64,000 nt of DNA from Deltaproteobacteria bacterium (GCA_016186945.1 JACPKR010000003.1:1-64000), one strand, 5' to 3'. Shown: positions 26,532-35,755, numbered from the stretch's first letter. Numbers and translations: made by a program. Notes: a model not told the origin generated them from the letters alone.

Positions 26532-27122
26532 TTAGAAATGACAAGTATTACAAGTCACCGGAGCGGTGGTCAAAGCAGGCTTCCCCTCTTTCGCCGGTTC
26601 CTTTACATTATTATGACAGTCGACACACCAGCCCATCTGGAGGGGCGCCCACTGTTCTGCTGTAAACATGCCCTGGACTTGCCCATGGCAGGATTGACAC
26701 TCCAACACTGCTTTGCCATCTTTGTCCTTTGCCAAAACATGCACCCTGTGGCTGAACCTTACAAAGTCAGGAAGGTCGTGGACCTTCACCCACTTGATGG
26801 GTTCATTGTTGTCGAACATTTCTTTCATCTTTTTGATAGGCTCAGCACTCGTGTTAACAATCTTGTGGCACCCCATGCAGGTGTTGAGAGGAGGCAGCCC
26901 AGCTGTCTTCGACCTGCGTGCGGCCGAGTGACAATACTCGCAAGGAATCTTGCGGTCCGTCGCATGCATACGATGGTTGAAGTCAATGGGTTGCTTAGGA
27001 TGGTATCCTGTACCAAAAAGGCTTTGAGTCGAATTGTCAACCGAGTCTCCGGGAGTATAGCCCCACCAAGAGTAGGCCGATGAACTTAGAAAACAACTTA
27101 AGACAAGAATGCGCAGGAACAA
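26532..27122 (-). CDS. actA: Alternative complex III pentaheme cytochrome c ActA
   Basis: The 196-aa periplasmic multiheme subunit has an N-terminal signal/anchor (FLRILVLSCFLSSSAYSWWG) and five CXXCH motifs: CEYCH, CMGCH, CQSCH, CVDCH and CNTCH. It accepts electrons from the ActB FeS chain. The frame stays open to 27368, but that extension translates a family A repeat. I set the start at TTG 27122 because an AAGGAGG site lies 7 bp upstream and the signal peptide begins immediately. First gene of actABCDEF. Confidence 0.9.
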   Translation of the reverse strand: MFLRILVLSCFLSSSAYSWWGYTPGDSVDNSTQSLFGTGYHPKQPIDFNHRMHATDRKIPCEYCHSAARRSKTAGLPPLNTCMGCHKIVNTSAEPIKKMKEMFDNNEPIKWVKVHDLPDFVRFSHRVHVLAKDKDGKAVLECQSCHGQVQGMFTAEQWAPLQMGWCVDCHNNVKEPAKEGKPALTTAPVTCNTCHF

Positions 27123-27129
27123 ATGTAAG

Positions 27130-27136
27130 CCTCCTT
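27130..27136 (-). promoter_or_regulatory. Shine-Dalgarno deciding the actA TTG start
   Basis: AAGGAGG on the minus strand is 7 bp upstream of TTG 27122. None of the upstream in-frame ATGs (27257, 27233, 27230, 27224) has such a site, so they are rejected as starts. Confidence 0.7.
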
Positions 27137-27239
27137 GCTGATTTCCACCACTTACTTGAAAATAAAATACGAGGCATAAAATCAAAGAATGAATTATCAC
27201 AATTGTTTTGCGTGAGCCAATCATTTTCATCATATGTTC

Positions 27240-27379
27240 GTGAGGCGTAAGCCGCATGTTGTGAAAAGGGAGAGGTGGGTTTGGGGGGGCAAGTGAAGCG
27301 TCGCCTCCCCCGGATTTCTGGGAGGAACCAGCTGCGCAGTTTCCTCCAAACCACCTCCTTGCAACCAAGGAAGGATCAC
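27240..27379 (+). repeat. Family A copy, right end degenerate, between actA and uvrB
   Basis: It begins GTGAGGCGTAAGCC, the left end form of family A, and contains the core GGAGGAACCAGCTGCGCAG with CCAAACCACCTCCTTGC. The right terminal repeat is degenerate (AACCAAGGAAGGATCAC) and no target duplication is visible. It ends 2 bp before the uvrB ATG, so the uvrB ribosome site (AAGGAAGG) lies in or against the element. Confidence 0.8.
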
Positions 27380-27381
27380 CG

Positions 27382-29388
27382 ATGACCGAGATTTATAGAA
27401 TAGAGTCCCCTTTTCAACCTGCTGGCGACCAACCACAGGCGATCGAAAACATAGTGAATTCGTTTTCTCGCGGAGACAAGCATCACGTCTTACTCGGCGT
27501 CACAGGGTCAGGAAAAACATTTTCCGTGGCCCATATCATCGCCCGACTGAATCGCTCCGCACTCGTGATCGCACCGAACAAAACTTTAGCCGCTCAACTT
27601 TACATCGAACTGAAGGGTTTGTTTCCCGATAATGCTGTAGGCTTTTTCATTAGCTACTACGATTATTTCCAGCCTGAAGCTTATGTCCCTTCCACAGACA
27701 CTTACATTGCCAAAGACAGTGCCATCAACGACGACATCGACAAAATGCGCCACAATGCGACGCAGCTTCTCTTTGAGGAGCCTGCCGCCATCATCGTCGC
27801 AAGTGTTAGCTGCATCTACGGCCTTGGTTCTCCAGACACTTACGCTAGCAAGGTAGTCAATGTTGCCAAGGGTGATACCTTGAGCAGAAACGATTTGCTC
27901 CGCTCACTTCTTGCCATCAACTACCAGCGTAACGACCACAACCTCCTACGTGGTCACCTACGCGTGAGAGGAGATATCGTCGATATCTTGCCGTCAAACC
28001 AGACAGACCGAGCTGTCCGTGTCTCCTTCCTGGAGACATCCGTAGAAAGCATCTCCCTCGTCGACCCGCTCACGGGCGAATGGCGAGAAGATCTTGAGGA
28101 AGTTTCGCTCTACCCGAACAGCCACTATGTAACGGACCGAAAAGATATGAAATCGGTCATAAACGAAATCCTCACCGATCTGGGAACCAAGCTGCGAGAG
28201 CTGAAGGATCAAAACAGACTGGTGGAAGCGCAACGGCTCGAACAACGAACCATGCAAGACGTGGAAGCCATGGAGCAGCTTGGCTTCTGTCCTGGGATTG
28301 AAAATTACTCTCGCTATCTTTCCGGAAAAAAACCAGGGGAAGCTCCCCCTTGCCTTTTAGATTACTTCCCCCCCGACTTCCTGGTTATCATCGACGAAAG
28401 CCACATCACCGTCCCGCAATTGAAAGGTATGTACCGGGGCGATCAGGCCAGAAAACAAACCCTCGTCCACTATGGTTTCCGCCTACCGTCCGCACTCGAC
28501 AACCGACCCCTGAACTTCAATGAATTCTTGGAACGCTGTCACCAGGTCCTTTTTGTTTCTGCCACACCCGGGCCTCTGGAATTAGCGATGGCCGATGGGC
28601 ACATTTCTGAGCAAATCATCCGCCCCACCGGCCTTGTCGATCCGAATATCATCGTGAAGCCTGCGAAATACCAAGTCGACGACCTACACACGGAGATCAA
28701 ACGCGCGGTGGATTTGAAAGGACGCGTGCTCGTCACCACACTTACAAAAAGAATGGCGGAAGATCTTACAGAGTACTACGCCGACCTCGGGGTTCGCGTG
28801 AAATACCTCCATGCTGATATCGACGCGTTGGAACGAGCATCACTTTTACGATCCCTTCGCCTGGGTGAATTCGACGTCCTCATCGGCATCAACCTTCTTC
28901 GCGAAGGTCTCGACCTTCCCGAAGTCCTCCTAGTCGCCGTCATGGACGCTGACAAGGAAGGCTTCCTGCGTTCGCACCGCTCCCTCATTCAAATTGTGGG
29001 ACGAGCTGCTCGCAATAGCCAGTCACAAGTGATCTTTTATGCAGACACCGAGACTGAGTCGATGAGGGAAGCCCTCCACGAAACAGAACGACGCCGACAG
29101 AAACAACTCGCCTACAACGAAGCTCATAACATTACCCCAAAAACCGTGGTCAAGGACATTCCCAAAGACTTACGAGCCATGTACGGGCTTTCTGAATCCC
29201 TCGAGGAAACTCCGGAAGACATCCTCGATACATTGAGGCTACAATTTAACTCAGCAAGCGACATAGAAACCGCTATCCGCAGAAAGACGAAAATTATGAA
29301 AGCCCATGCCGCACGAATGGAATTCGAACAGGCAGCGGAACTTCGAAACGAAGTCAGGAAACTGAAAGCCTTGCTCCTTGTTTTTTGA
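27382..29388 (+). CDS. uvrB: UvrABC excinuclease subunit B
   Basis: The 668-aa nucleotide-excision-repair helicase loads onto damage with UvrA and then recruits UvrC. Visible motifs: Walker A GVTGSGKTFSVAHI at about 40-53, the beta-hairpin region SYYDYFQPEAYVP, Walker B region DFLVIIDESH, LFVSATPGPLE, the helicase motif VGRAARN, and the C-terminal UvrC-binding UVR domain (RMEFEQAAELRNEVRKLK). Length is normal. It is followed at a short interval by uvrC, separated only by a family B repeat, so the two may be co-transcribed. Confidence 0.97.
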   Translation: MTEIYRIESPFQPAGDQPQAIENIVNSFSRGDKHHVLLGVTGSGKTFSVAHIIARLNRSALVIAPNKTLAAQLYIELKGLFPDNAVGFFISYYDYFQPEAYVPSTDTYIAKDSAINDDIDKMRHNATQLLFEEPAAIIVASVSCIYGLGSPDTYASKVVNVAKGDTLSRNDLLRSLLAINYQRNDHNLLRGHLRVRGDIVDILPSNQTDRAVRVSFLETSVESISLVDPLTGEWREDLEEVSLYPNSHYVTDRKDMKSVINEILTDLGTKLRELKDQNRLVEAQRLEQRTMQDVEAMEQLGFCPGIENYSRYLSGKKPGEAPPCLLDYFPPDFLVIIDESHITVPQLKGMYRGDQARKQTLVHYGFRLPSALDNRPLNFNEFLERCHQVLFVSATPGPLELAMADGHISEQIIRPTGLVDPNIIVKPAKYQVDDLHTEIKRAVDLKGRVLVTTLTKRMAEDLTEYYADLGVRVKYLHADIDALERASLLRSLRLGEFDVLIGINLLREGLDLPEVLLVAVMDADKEGFLRSHRSLIQIVGRAARNSQSQVIFYADTETESMREALHETERRRQKQLAYNEAHNITPKTVVKDIPKDLRAMYGLSESLEETPEDILDTLRLQFNSASDIETAIRRKTKIMKAHAARMEFEQAAELRNEVRKLKALLLVF

Positions 29389-29390
29389 CA

Positions 29391-29588
29391 CTATAGTGTT
29401 TAAGGAAATCAATTTGGGGAAAAACTTTTTGGAAAAAGTTCTTTCCCCAAGCCCCTTTTCAAAAACTTCAATAGTTAAAGTTTTTTGGGGGGAGGTGTGG
29501 AGGGGAACTTTGTCATCCCGCGGCTTGACCGCGGGATCCATTTTTCAAAAAAGGTCCTCTCCACAAATTCTTTTTCCCAATTACTATG
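29391..29588 (+). repeat. Family B full-length copy carrying a nested family C palindrome
   Basis: The left end CTATAGTGTTTAAGG at 29391, paired stretches GGGGAAAAACTTTTT/AAAAAGTTCTTTCCCC, and the right-hand stem GGAGGGGAAC.../...GGTCCTCTCCAC are all present. A 30-bp family C palindrome (29511-29540, CCCGCGGCTTGACCGCGGG) interrupts the right stem exactly at its loop side. The right end TTACTATGA contains the uvrC start codon. Confidence 0.88.
29511..29540. repeat. Family C palindrome nested in family B
   Basis: TGTCATCCCGCGGCTTGACC followed by GCGGGATCCA; the CCCGCGG/CCGCGGG arms form a hairpin. The same sequence, doubled and inverted, is in the array at 1-298. Its absence from the equivalent place in the other family B copies shows insertion after B. 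Confidence 0.85.
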
Positions 29589-31418
29589 AAAAAACTTCGT
29601 GAAAAACTAAAACGAGTCCCCTCCTCCCCAGGCAGCTACCTTATGAAAGATAAGGAGGGAGACATCATCTACGTTGGGAAAGCAAAGAATCTGAAGCACC
29701 GCCTGAGTTCCTATTTCGCCCGCACTTCGATCGAAGAGCCGAAGACACACGCCCTGGTGCAGGAGATCACGGACTTCGATATCATCCTCGTGAACAACGA
29801 AGTCGAAGCCCTGCTCCTCGAGCGGAGCCTTATCAAGGAGCACAAACCCCGCTTCAACGTCATCCTGCGCGATGATAAGGAATACCCTTACCTGCGTGTC
29901 GACTTGCAGAACCAATGGCCCCGCATCAAGAAAGTACGTCGGCGTAAAAACGATGGGGCCACCTACCTCGGCCCTTTTAGCCACGTCAGTCAATTGAACG
30001 CGATCCTTGACCTCACCTTCCGTATTTTCCCCCTTATCCGCTGTTCCGAACACTACTTTGCAAACACAACGCGGCCTTGCAACTATTACCATATGAAACG
30101 CTGCCTCGGCCCATGCACGCTTCCTGTAAAGGAGGACTTGTACAAGGGGATGGTGCGGGACGCGATCGCCTTCCTTCAGGGGAAGAACAAGGGGGTCATG
30201 AAAGCTCTCAAAGAAAAGCTGCTAGCTGCCTCCGAAAGTGAGGAATACGAATTGGCAGGGCGTTATCGCGACCAGCTCCATGCCCTGAGAACGATCACTC
30301 AGGAGCAAAACGTCGTCATTAAAAGTATCAAAGACTGCGACGCCTTTGGGATCGCCCACGACCAGGACACCTTGTCCCTTCATGTGTTGAAAATTCGCGA
30401 GGGAAAAATTACCGGCAAGGATCGCTTCATCGTTCCCATGCCCCTTCCCCATCTGGCAGAAGCTGTAAGTGATTTCCTGCTTCAATACTACGAAGCCCGG
30501 TTTATCCCGCAAGAAATCATCCTGCCTTATGACTTCGCAGATAGGGAAATTCTTGAACGCGCCCTGACCGAATGGTCCGAAAACAGGAAAGTTTCGCTGA
30601 CTGTCCCCTCGAAGGGGCAGAAAATGCGCTTGGTGGAACTTTCCCACAAGAACGCTCTCTACCACCTTGAGGAGTCGCTTAATAAAAGAGCAAAGGAGAA
30701 AATTCGTCTGCAAGCCTTGCAAGACAAATTTCAACTGGACGAATTTCCCCTCCGCATCGACTGCATCGACATTTCGAATATACAGGGGACAGCCATCGTT
30801 GCCTCGCAGGTCTGTTTTCTGGGCGGTCGACCGGCGAAGGACAAATACCGACTCTTCAATATCGAAGACTCACGAACAAGCCCCGACGACTACTGGGCCA
30901 TAGGGGAAGTGACCAAGCGATATTTCGCTAGGCTCCTGCATGAAAAGGAATGCCCCCAACTTCTCGTTATAGACGGAGGGAAAGGCCAGATGGCAGCCGC
31001 ATTGGCTACGCTCAATCATTTTCCCGATCTCAAAATTCCCATCGTAGGACTGGCAAAAAATCGAATACGCTACTCAGATGATGAAGAAGTAAGGACGGAG
31101 GAACGTGTTTTCTTCCCCGGGCAGCGAGACCCCTACATCCTGAAAGAAGGGTCTCCGGTCTACCAAATCCTTACACAAATCCGTGACGAAGCCCACCGCT
31201 TCGCCATCACCCACCACCGCAAACGACGAAAAGGTGTCCTCCAGAAATCCGTGCTGGACGAAATTCCCGGCATCGGCCCGTCGCTGAGAAAAAAATTGCT
31301 GGCTTACGCCGGAGATATAGAACAACTTAGAAATATGTCGTGGGAAGACCTTAGCAAAATCCCCGGCCTGCGAAAAAGCGTTGCGGAAGCCCTTTTCAAA
31401 AAATTATCTTCCTATTAG
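29586..31418 (+). CDS. uvrC: UvrABC excinuclease subunit C
   Basis: The 610-aa dual-incision nuclease of excision repair. Seen: the N-terminal GIY-YIG domain (SSPGSYLMKDKEGDIIYVGK, about 13-32), the UVR helix pair (LAASESEEYELAGRYRDQL near 215), the RNase H-like endonuclease domain (RIDCIDISNIQGT, LLVIDGGKGQ), and C-terminal helix-hairpin-helix repeats (LDEIPGIGPSLRKKLL, LSKIPGLRKSVAEALF). Length is normal. The ATG lies in the last bases of the family B element and has no Shine-Dalgarno, so initiation must rely on a weak or leaderless-like context, or on coupling from uvrB. Confidence 0.96.
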   Translation: MKKLREKLKRVPSSPGSYLMKDKEGDIIYVGKAKNLKHRLSSYFARTSIEEPKTHALVQEITDFDIILVNNEVEALLLERSLIKEHKPRFNVILRDDKEYPYLRVDLQNQWPRIKKVRRRKNDGATYLGPFSHVSQLNAILDLTFRIFPLIRCSEHYFANTTRPCNYYHMKRCLGPCTLPVKEDLYKGMVRDAIAFLQGKNKGVMKALKEKLLAASESEEYELAGRYRDQLHALRTITQEQNVVIKSIKDCDAFGIAHDQDTLSLHVLKIREGKITGKDRFIVPMPLPHLAEAVSDFLLQYYEARFIPQEIILPYDFADREILERALTEWSENRKVSLTVPSKGQKMRLVELSHKNALYHLEESLNKRAKEKIRLQALQDKFQLDEFPLRIDCIDISNIQGTAIVASQVCFLGGRPAKDKYRLFNIEDSRTSPDDYWAIGEVTKRYFARLLHEKECPQLLVIDGGKGQMAAALATLNHFPDLKIPIVGLAKNRIRYSDDEEVRTEERVFFPGQRDPYILKEGSPVYQILTQIRDEAHRFAITHHRKRRKGVLQKSVLDEIPGIGPSLRKKLLAYAGDIEQLRNMSWEDLSKIPGLRKSVAEALFKKLSSY

Positions 31419-31581
31419 TGTTCAAGATAATCAATTTGGGGACAAACTTTTTGAAAAAAGTTATTTCCCCAACCCCCTTTTCAAAAACTTCAGTATTTAA
31501 AGTTTTTTGGGGGGAGGCGTGGAGGGGAACTTTTTTTCAAAAAAGGTCCTCTCCACAAATTCTTTTTCCCAAATACTATAG
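31412..31581 (+). repeat. Family B full-length copy (reference copy, 170 bp)
   Basis: It runs from CTATTAGTGTTCAAG to CCCAAATACTATAG. It comprises hairpin 1 (GGGGACAAACTTTTTG with AAAAAAGTTATTTCCCC), a middle stem (CAAAAACTTCAG with TTTAAAGTTTTTTGGGG) and hairpin 3 (GTGGAGGGGAAC with GGTCCTCTCCAC). The TAG stop of uvrC (31416-31418) is inside the left end. It separates convergent uvrC and the small secreted gene and can terminate both. Confidence 0.88.
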
Positions 31582-31585
31582 TTCT

Positions 31586-32023
31586 TCAGAGATCCTTGAT
31601 GTCCATAACGATGATGGCCTTTCTTTCCTTTATTTCGACCCCCGTTAAGGTCGTCACATACCCAGTCACGGAAACGTTCTTCCCGTCAAGTGCTTTGACG
31701 CTCTTCCTTTCCTTCCTGCTTAGGATGAGGTCGAACGTTCCGCTGTCTGTAGTCAGGGTGGTCCCCGACGTTTCCCCTCCGATCGCCATCACATGAGTTC
31801 GAAGGACACCGACGAGCGAAACTTGCTTTTCGTTTTGGTCGTCCTTATGCACGCAAAGGCCGATCCTCTGGTTGTAACGATAGTTTTGCTCGGGACACGA
31901 GCACTTGGAAGGGTGTCCCCACGGATTAATATCGCGTGTACAAATCTTTGGATGCTGGTGGCGTAAAGAAAAGGCGTTTTGAGAAACAAAGAGGAAGAGC
32001 AGGGCGAATTTCACGATATTCAT
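31586..32023 (-). CDS. Small secreted Cys-containing protein
   Basis: The 145-aa protein has a clear signal peptide (NIVKFALLFLFVSQNAFS). The mature N-terminal part has four to five cysteines (CTRDINPWGHPSKCSCPEQ and LCVHK), then a compact beta domain (VSLVGVLRTHVMAIGGE, KNVSVTGYVTTLTGVEIKER) resembling an OB-fold of the kind often found in periplasmic small proteins. Start set at ATG 32023; the open frame upstream overlaps the leuS region and is not needed. Divergent from leuS with 85 bp between starts. Function unknown. Confidence 0.7.
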   Translation of the reverse strand: MNIVKFALLFLFVSQNAFSLRHQHPKICTRDINPWGHPSKCSCPEQNYRYNQRIGLCVHKDDQNEKQVSLVGVLRTHVMAIGGETSGTTLTTDSGTFDLILSRKERKSVKALDGKNVSVTGYVTTLTGVEIKERKAIIVMDIKDL

Positions 32024-32108
32024 GGGAAGCCTTTCTCTTGGTTTAAACTTGCACCAACCTGCGTTTACTGTCAGTCTATCGCTTTTAGTAACCGCGGGAG
32101 TTTTTCTC

Positions 32109-34553
32109 ATGAACGACAAGGGTGCGGCTCTTGGCTATGACTATAAAATCATTGAAAAAAAATGGCAACAATATTGGGCCGAGACAAAATCTTTCAAGGC
32201 GAACGATTTCGACAAACGTCCAAAGTTTTATGTACTCGACATGTTTCCCTACCCCTCCGGCGATGGTCTACACGTAGGACATATCGAAGGATATACGGCC
32301 AGTGATATCGTTGCGCGTTACAAACGGATGCAGGGTTTCAACGTCCTTCACCCGATGGGTTGGGATGCCTTCGGGCTTCCTGCCGAGCAGTATGCGATCA
32401 AGACGAACACCCATCCACGCCTGACCACGGAACGCAACATAGGGGTCTTTCGTTCGCAGATGAATCGCATGGGCTTCTCCTTCGATTGGGATCGCGAAGT
32501 CAACACAACAGACCCTCGCTATTATCGCTGGACACAATGGATCTTCCTCAAGCTTTTCGAACGCGGCCTCGCCTACCAGTCTTTTGAACCGGTCAACTGG
32601 TGCCCGGGTCTGGGGACTGTCCTTGCGGATGAGGAAGTGATCAACGGGCGCTCCGAAGTGGGAGACTTCCCCGTCGAGAAACGGACCATCAAACAGTGGG
32701 TGCTCAAGATCACCGCCTATGCGGAACGCCTTCTGGAAGACCTTGACGAACTCGACTGGCCAGAGTCTACGAAAGAAATGCAGCGAAACTGGATCGGAAA
32801 AAGTGAGGGGTGCTACATAGACTTCCTCATTGCGGGACCTTCCAACAAGAAATTTCGTGTCTTCACCACACGTCACGATACCTTGTTTGGATGCACGTTC
32901 TGCGTCCTTGCACCCGAGCATCCTTTGATCCGAGAAATCGTAACCCATGAACACAAAAACAATGTCGATGCGTATATAGAAAAGACACGCAACAAGTCAG
33001 ATTTGGAACGTATCTCCGACGGGAAAATCAAAACGGGTGTTTTCACAGGTGCCTATGCCGTCAATCCTGCGAACAACAAGAAGATCCCCATTTTCACCGC
33101 TGACTATGTGCTTTTCTCATACGGGACAGGTGCCGTGATGGGAGTTCCCGGCCACGACGAGCGTGACCATGCCTTCGCGTTGAAATATGGCTTGGAAATT
33201 GTTCGCGTTGTCGCAGGAGGAGACGGTGACATAAGCAACACTGCCCACACAGGTGATGGTCACATTATCAACTCAGACTTCCTTGACGGTCTCTCGGTGC
33301 CCGATGCCTGCGAGAAAATGGGGGAATGGTTGGAGCATAAAAATCTAGGGAAACGCGGGACGACTTTCCGCCTCCGTGACTGGATTTTCTCCCGACAACG
33401 CTACTGGGGGGAACCTTTCCCGCTAGCCTTTGACAAGGATGGGAGCGTTATCCCCCTTTCAGAAGATGACTTGCCAGTTCTCCTTCCTGAAATGGACAAC
33501 TACCAACCCACGGGTGGATTCGAACCCCCCTTAGCATCCGCACACGAATGGACACAGGTGACGAAAGACGGCGTCCCCTTTACCCGTGAAACTAACATCA
33601 TGCCTCAGTGGGCAGGCTCCTGCTGGTACTATCTACGCTTCCTAGATCCTTTGAACGATAAGGAACCATGGAACAAAGAGAAGGAAAAATATTGGATGCC
33701 CGTTGATCTTTACGTGGGAGGGGTCGAACACGCAAACCTTCACCTTCTCTACGCACGCTTCTGGCACAAGGTTCTCTACGACATCGGGGTGGTTTCCACC
33801 AAGGAACCGTTTAAAAAACTCGTCCACCAAGGCATCATCCTGGGGGAGAACGGAGAAAAGATGTCGAAGAGCAGGGGCAACGTCGTGAACCCAACTCAAG
33901 TCGTAGACGAATGGGGTGCCGACTCCCTGCGACTTTACGAAATGTTCCTGGGTCCCCTTGAACAGGTAAAACCCTGGCAAACCCAGGGCATTGCCGGCAT
34001 AAGCCGTTTCCTGAACCGAGTCTGGCGCCTGATCATTAACGAAAATGGGCATATCGCAGCAACCGCATCCCGTAAAACGTCCTCCCAGGAAATGGAAGCG
34101 GCACTCGCCCATACGGTGAAAAAAGTAAGCGATGACACGGAACATTACCGTTTCAACACTGCCATTTCCGCAATGATGGAATTCGTCAACCTGGCTTACA
34201 AAGAGGGTGGCTTAACCCATCAACAGGCAGAGACCTTGGTTCTTCTTTTGTCCCCTTTCGCTCCTCACTTAGCTGAAGAATGCTGGCAAAGGCTCGGCTT
34301 TCAGGAATCTCTCGCTTGCGAATCCTGGCCGCGAGTCGATGAATCCCTCCTTCTAAGGGAAAACATCGTCCTTCCTGTCATGATCAACGGAAAAACTCGG
34401 GGGACTATCACTGTGGCCAAAGATGCCGGGCAAGCAGAAGTCATCAGCGCTGCGCGAGAACAAGACTTCGTCAAACGTAATCTGGCAGGTAAAACTGTCA
34501 AAAAAGAAATCGTTGTCCCTGGACGCGTGATTAACTTCGTGATTGGAGAATAA
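32109..34553 (+). CDS. leuS: Leucyl-tRNA synthetase
   Basis: Class I aminoacyl-tRNA synthetase charging tRNA-Leu, 814 aa. Visible: the HIGH-type motif DGLHVGHIEG within PYPSGDGLHVGHIEGYT near 40-56, CP1 editing domain with the TGAVMGVPGHDERD stretch, the KMSKS motif GEKMSKSRGNVV near 580, the anticodon-binding helices and the C-terminal domain (VMINGKTRGTI). Start is ATG 32109, matching the usual LeuS N-terminus (DYKIIEKKWQQYW); the frame is open back to 32022 but that part overlaps the divergent gene's upstream region. Confidence 0.97.
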   Translation: MNDKGAALGYDYKIIEKKWQQYWAETKSFKANDFDKRPKFYVLDMFPYPSGDGLHVGHIEGYTASDIVARYKRMQGFNVLHPMGWDAFGLPAEQYAIKTNTHPRLTTERNIGVFRSQMNRMGFSFDWDREVNTTDPRYYRWTQWIFLKLFERGLAYQSFEPVNWCPGLGTVLADEEVINGRSEVGDFPVEKRTIKQWVLKITAYAERLLEDLDELDWPESTKEMQRNWIGKSEGCYIDFLIAGPSNKKFRVFTTRHDTLFGCTFCVLAPEHPLIREIVTHEHKNNVDAYIEKTRNKSDLERISDGKIKTGVFTGAYAVNPANNKKIPIFTADYVLFSYGTGAVMGVPGHDERDHAFALKYGLEIVRVVAGGDGDISNTAHTGDGHIINSDFLDGLSVPDACEKMGEWLEHKNLGKRGTTFRLRDWIFSRQRYWGEPFPLAFDKDGSVIPLSEDDLPVLLPEMDNYQPTGGFEPPLASAHEWTQVTKDGVPFTRETNIMPQWAGSCWYYLRFLDPLNDKEPWNKEKEKYWMPVDLYVGGVEHANLHLLYARFWHKVLYDIGVVSTKEPFKKLVHQGIILGENGEKMSKSRGNVVNPTQVVDEWGADSLRLYEMFLGPLEQVKPWQTQGIAGISRFLNRVWRLIINENGHIAATASRKTSSQEMEAALAHTVKKVSDDTEHYRFNTAISAMMEFVNLAYKEGGLTHQQAETLVLLLSPFAPHLAEECWQRLGFQESLACESWPRVDESLLLRENIVLPVMINGKTRGTITVAKDAGQAEVISAAREQDFVKRNLAGKTVKKEIVVPGRVINFVIGE

Positions 34554-34554
34554 A

Positions 34555-34986
34555 ATGGCTTACCTTACCTATAAATGGCTGCACATTGTGTCTGTCATAA
34601 GTTGGATGGCAGGGCTTCTCTATCTCTATAGACTTTTCGTCTACCATTCTGACTGGGGCAAGAAAAGCAGTGACAACCATGACATGCTTCTTGTGATGGA
34701 AAAGCGACTCCTGCACTTCATCACCCTTCCGGCCATGTTAGTCGCATGGGTGGCGGGTATAAGCTTGATTGTTCTCAATCCTGACCTGATGAAGGCTGGA
34801 TGGATGCACTCCAAACTTCTCCTCGTTGTGATCCTAACGGGAGTGACCCACTGGGGCATTCGCCTACATAAGAATTACAAGAACGGTAAAGCGTCTTACT
34901 CTTCTAAGACTCTACGCTTTGTCAACGAAATCCCTACCATTCTGATGCTCGTCATCGTCGCACTGGTGATTTTCAGACCGTTTTAG
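34555..34986 (+). CDS. hemJ: HemJ/CopD-family membrane protein, probable protoporphyrinogen oxidase
   Basis: The 143-aa protein has four membrane helices: YKWLHIVSVISWMAGLLYLY, ITLPAMLVAWVAGISLIVL, LLLVVILTGVTHWGIRLHK and IPTILMLVIVALVIF. The conserved His10 and the HxxR-like polar residues in helix 1-2 (RLFVYH) match UPF0093/HemJ, which oxidises protoporphyrinogen IX in bacteria without HemG or HemY. The heme demand of the multiheme cytochromes here fits. ATG 34555 follows the leuS stop by 1 bp. A CopD-like copper protein is the main alternative. Confidence 0.75.
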   Translation: MAYLTYKWLHIVSVISWMAGLLYLYRLFVYHSDWGKKSSDNHDMLLVMEKRLLHFITLPAMLVAWVAGISLIVLNPDLMKAGWMHSKLLLVVILTGVTHWGIRLHKNYKNGKASYSSKTLRFVNEIPTILMLVIVALVIFRPF

Positions 34987-35600
34987 ACAGTCGAGACCGC
35001 TCTCAACTCAGTTGCGGGACCTGGCGCCACCCTTCTAAAGCTAGGGAAGGTCGGGCATCGAGAAGGCCATTTGCATTTCGCTATGGCCAGTTTCGTGATG
35101 CCATACATAACCAAAGCACCCAACCCCAGGCTAGCGCCCCCTAACATGAGGTAAAACGGGTTTGTGGCAACCGCAAGGTACTGGTTGGTCCGTACCCATT
35201 CTTCGTTTATCTGGTCAGCAGCACCCCGAATGGAATCTAATTTTTCGTTGGACAATTTCCATTCCCTCAACATACGCGGGACTGTTTCGTTCAAAAAAAT
35301 GCCGAAGTAATTGTTGCTTTCCCGCCACTCTTCCAAAAAAGCCGGGGCTGTCTGATTGTATAGTTGATTGCTTTGATCCCATCTCTCTAAAAGAGCCTCA
35401 GTTGTGTTCTCGGTTCTTTTAAGAGTATTCGCCATGTCCTTTAGAATCGTGTTGGTCTCATTGAGGGAGCGGTCAATCTCATCGACTGATTTAGTCCCAT
35501 CGCCTTCCTTCCGCCGGGTTTCAGGAGCATCATAAGCATACAAGGTGCTTATATTTAAGGCAAAGAAGACGACCAGGCGAACGGCGATAGGCTGTCTCAT
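34983..35600 (-). CDS. Hypothetical exported membrane-anchored coiled-coil protein
   Basis: The 205-aa product has a signal peptide (RQPIAVRLVVFFALNISTLYA), a helical middle with coiled-coil character (SVDEIDRSLNETNTILKDM, LERWDQSNQL), and one C-terminal membrane span (FYLMLGGASLGLGALVMYGI) followed by a basic tail. Periplasmic helical region with a membrane anchor. Not recognised; it overlaps the end of hemJ by 4 bp at the convergent junction. Confidence 0.6.
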   Translation of the reverse strand: MRQPIAVRLVVFFALNISTLYAYDAPETRRKEGDGTKSVDEIDRSLNETNTILKDMANTLKRTENTTEALLERWDQSNQLYNQTAPAFLEEWRESNNYFGIFLNETVPRMLREWKLSNEKLDSIRGAADQINEEWVRTNQYLAVATNPFYLMLGGASLGLGALVMYGITKLAIAKCKWPSRCPTFPSFRRVAPGPATELRAVSTV

Positions 35601-35688
35601 TTAACCCCCTGTTTTTGCTCCCATTTCGTACGTTGCAAATTCACTATGTTTGACAAGTGGCCAATCGGTCAAGTCTTTTCCTGCTGGG

Positions 35689-35755
35689 GTAATGGGTAAG
35701 CCCACTTGGGGCAAGGAGGTGGTTTGGAGGAAACTGAGCAGCTGGTTCCTCCAGA
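35689..35755 (-). repeat. Family A half copy
   Basis: It begins GTAATGGGTAAGCCCACTTG, the perfect left end form of family A, and runs through GGCAAGGAGGTGGTTTGGAG and the core hairpin (CAGCTGGTTCCTCC); the right half is absent. It lies in the 180-bp gap downstream of the DUF4143 gene and upstream of the 205-aa gene. Confidence 0.8.

Noticed and set aside
27122-27368. Longer actA reading starting at 27368
   Set aside because: The extra residues encode family A sequence; the AAGGAGG site places the start at TTG 27122.
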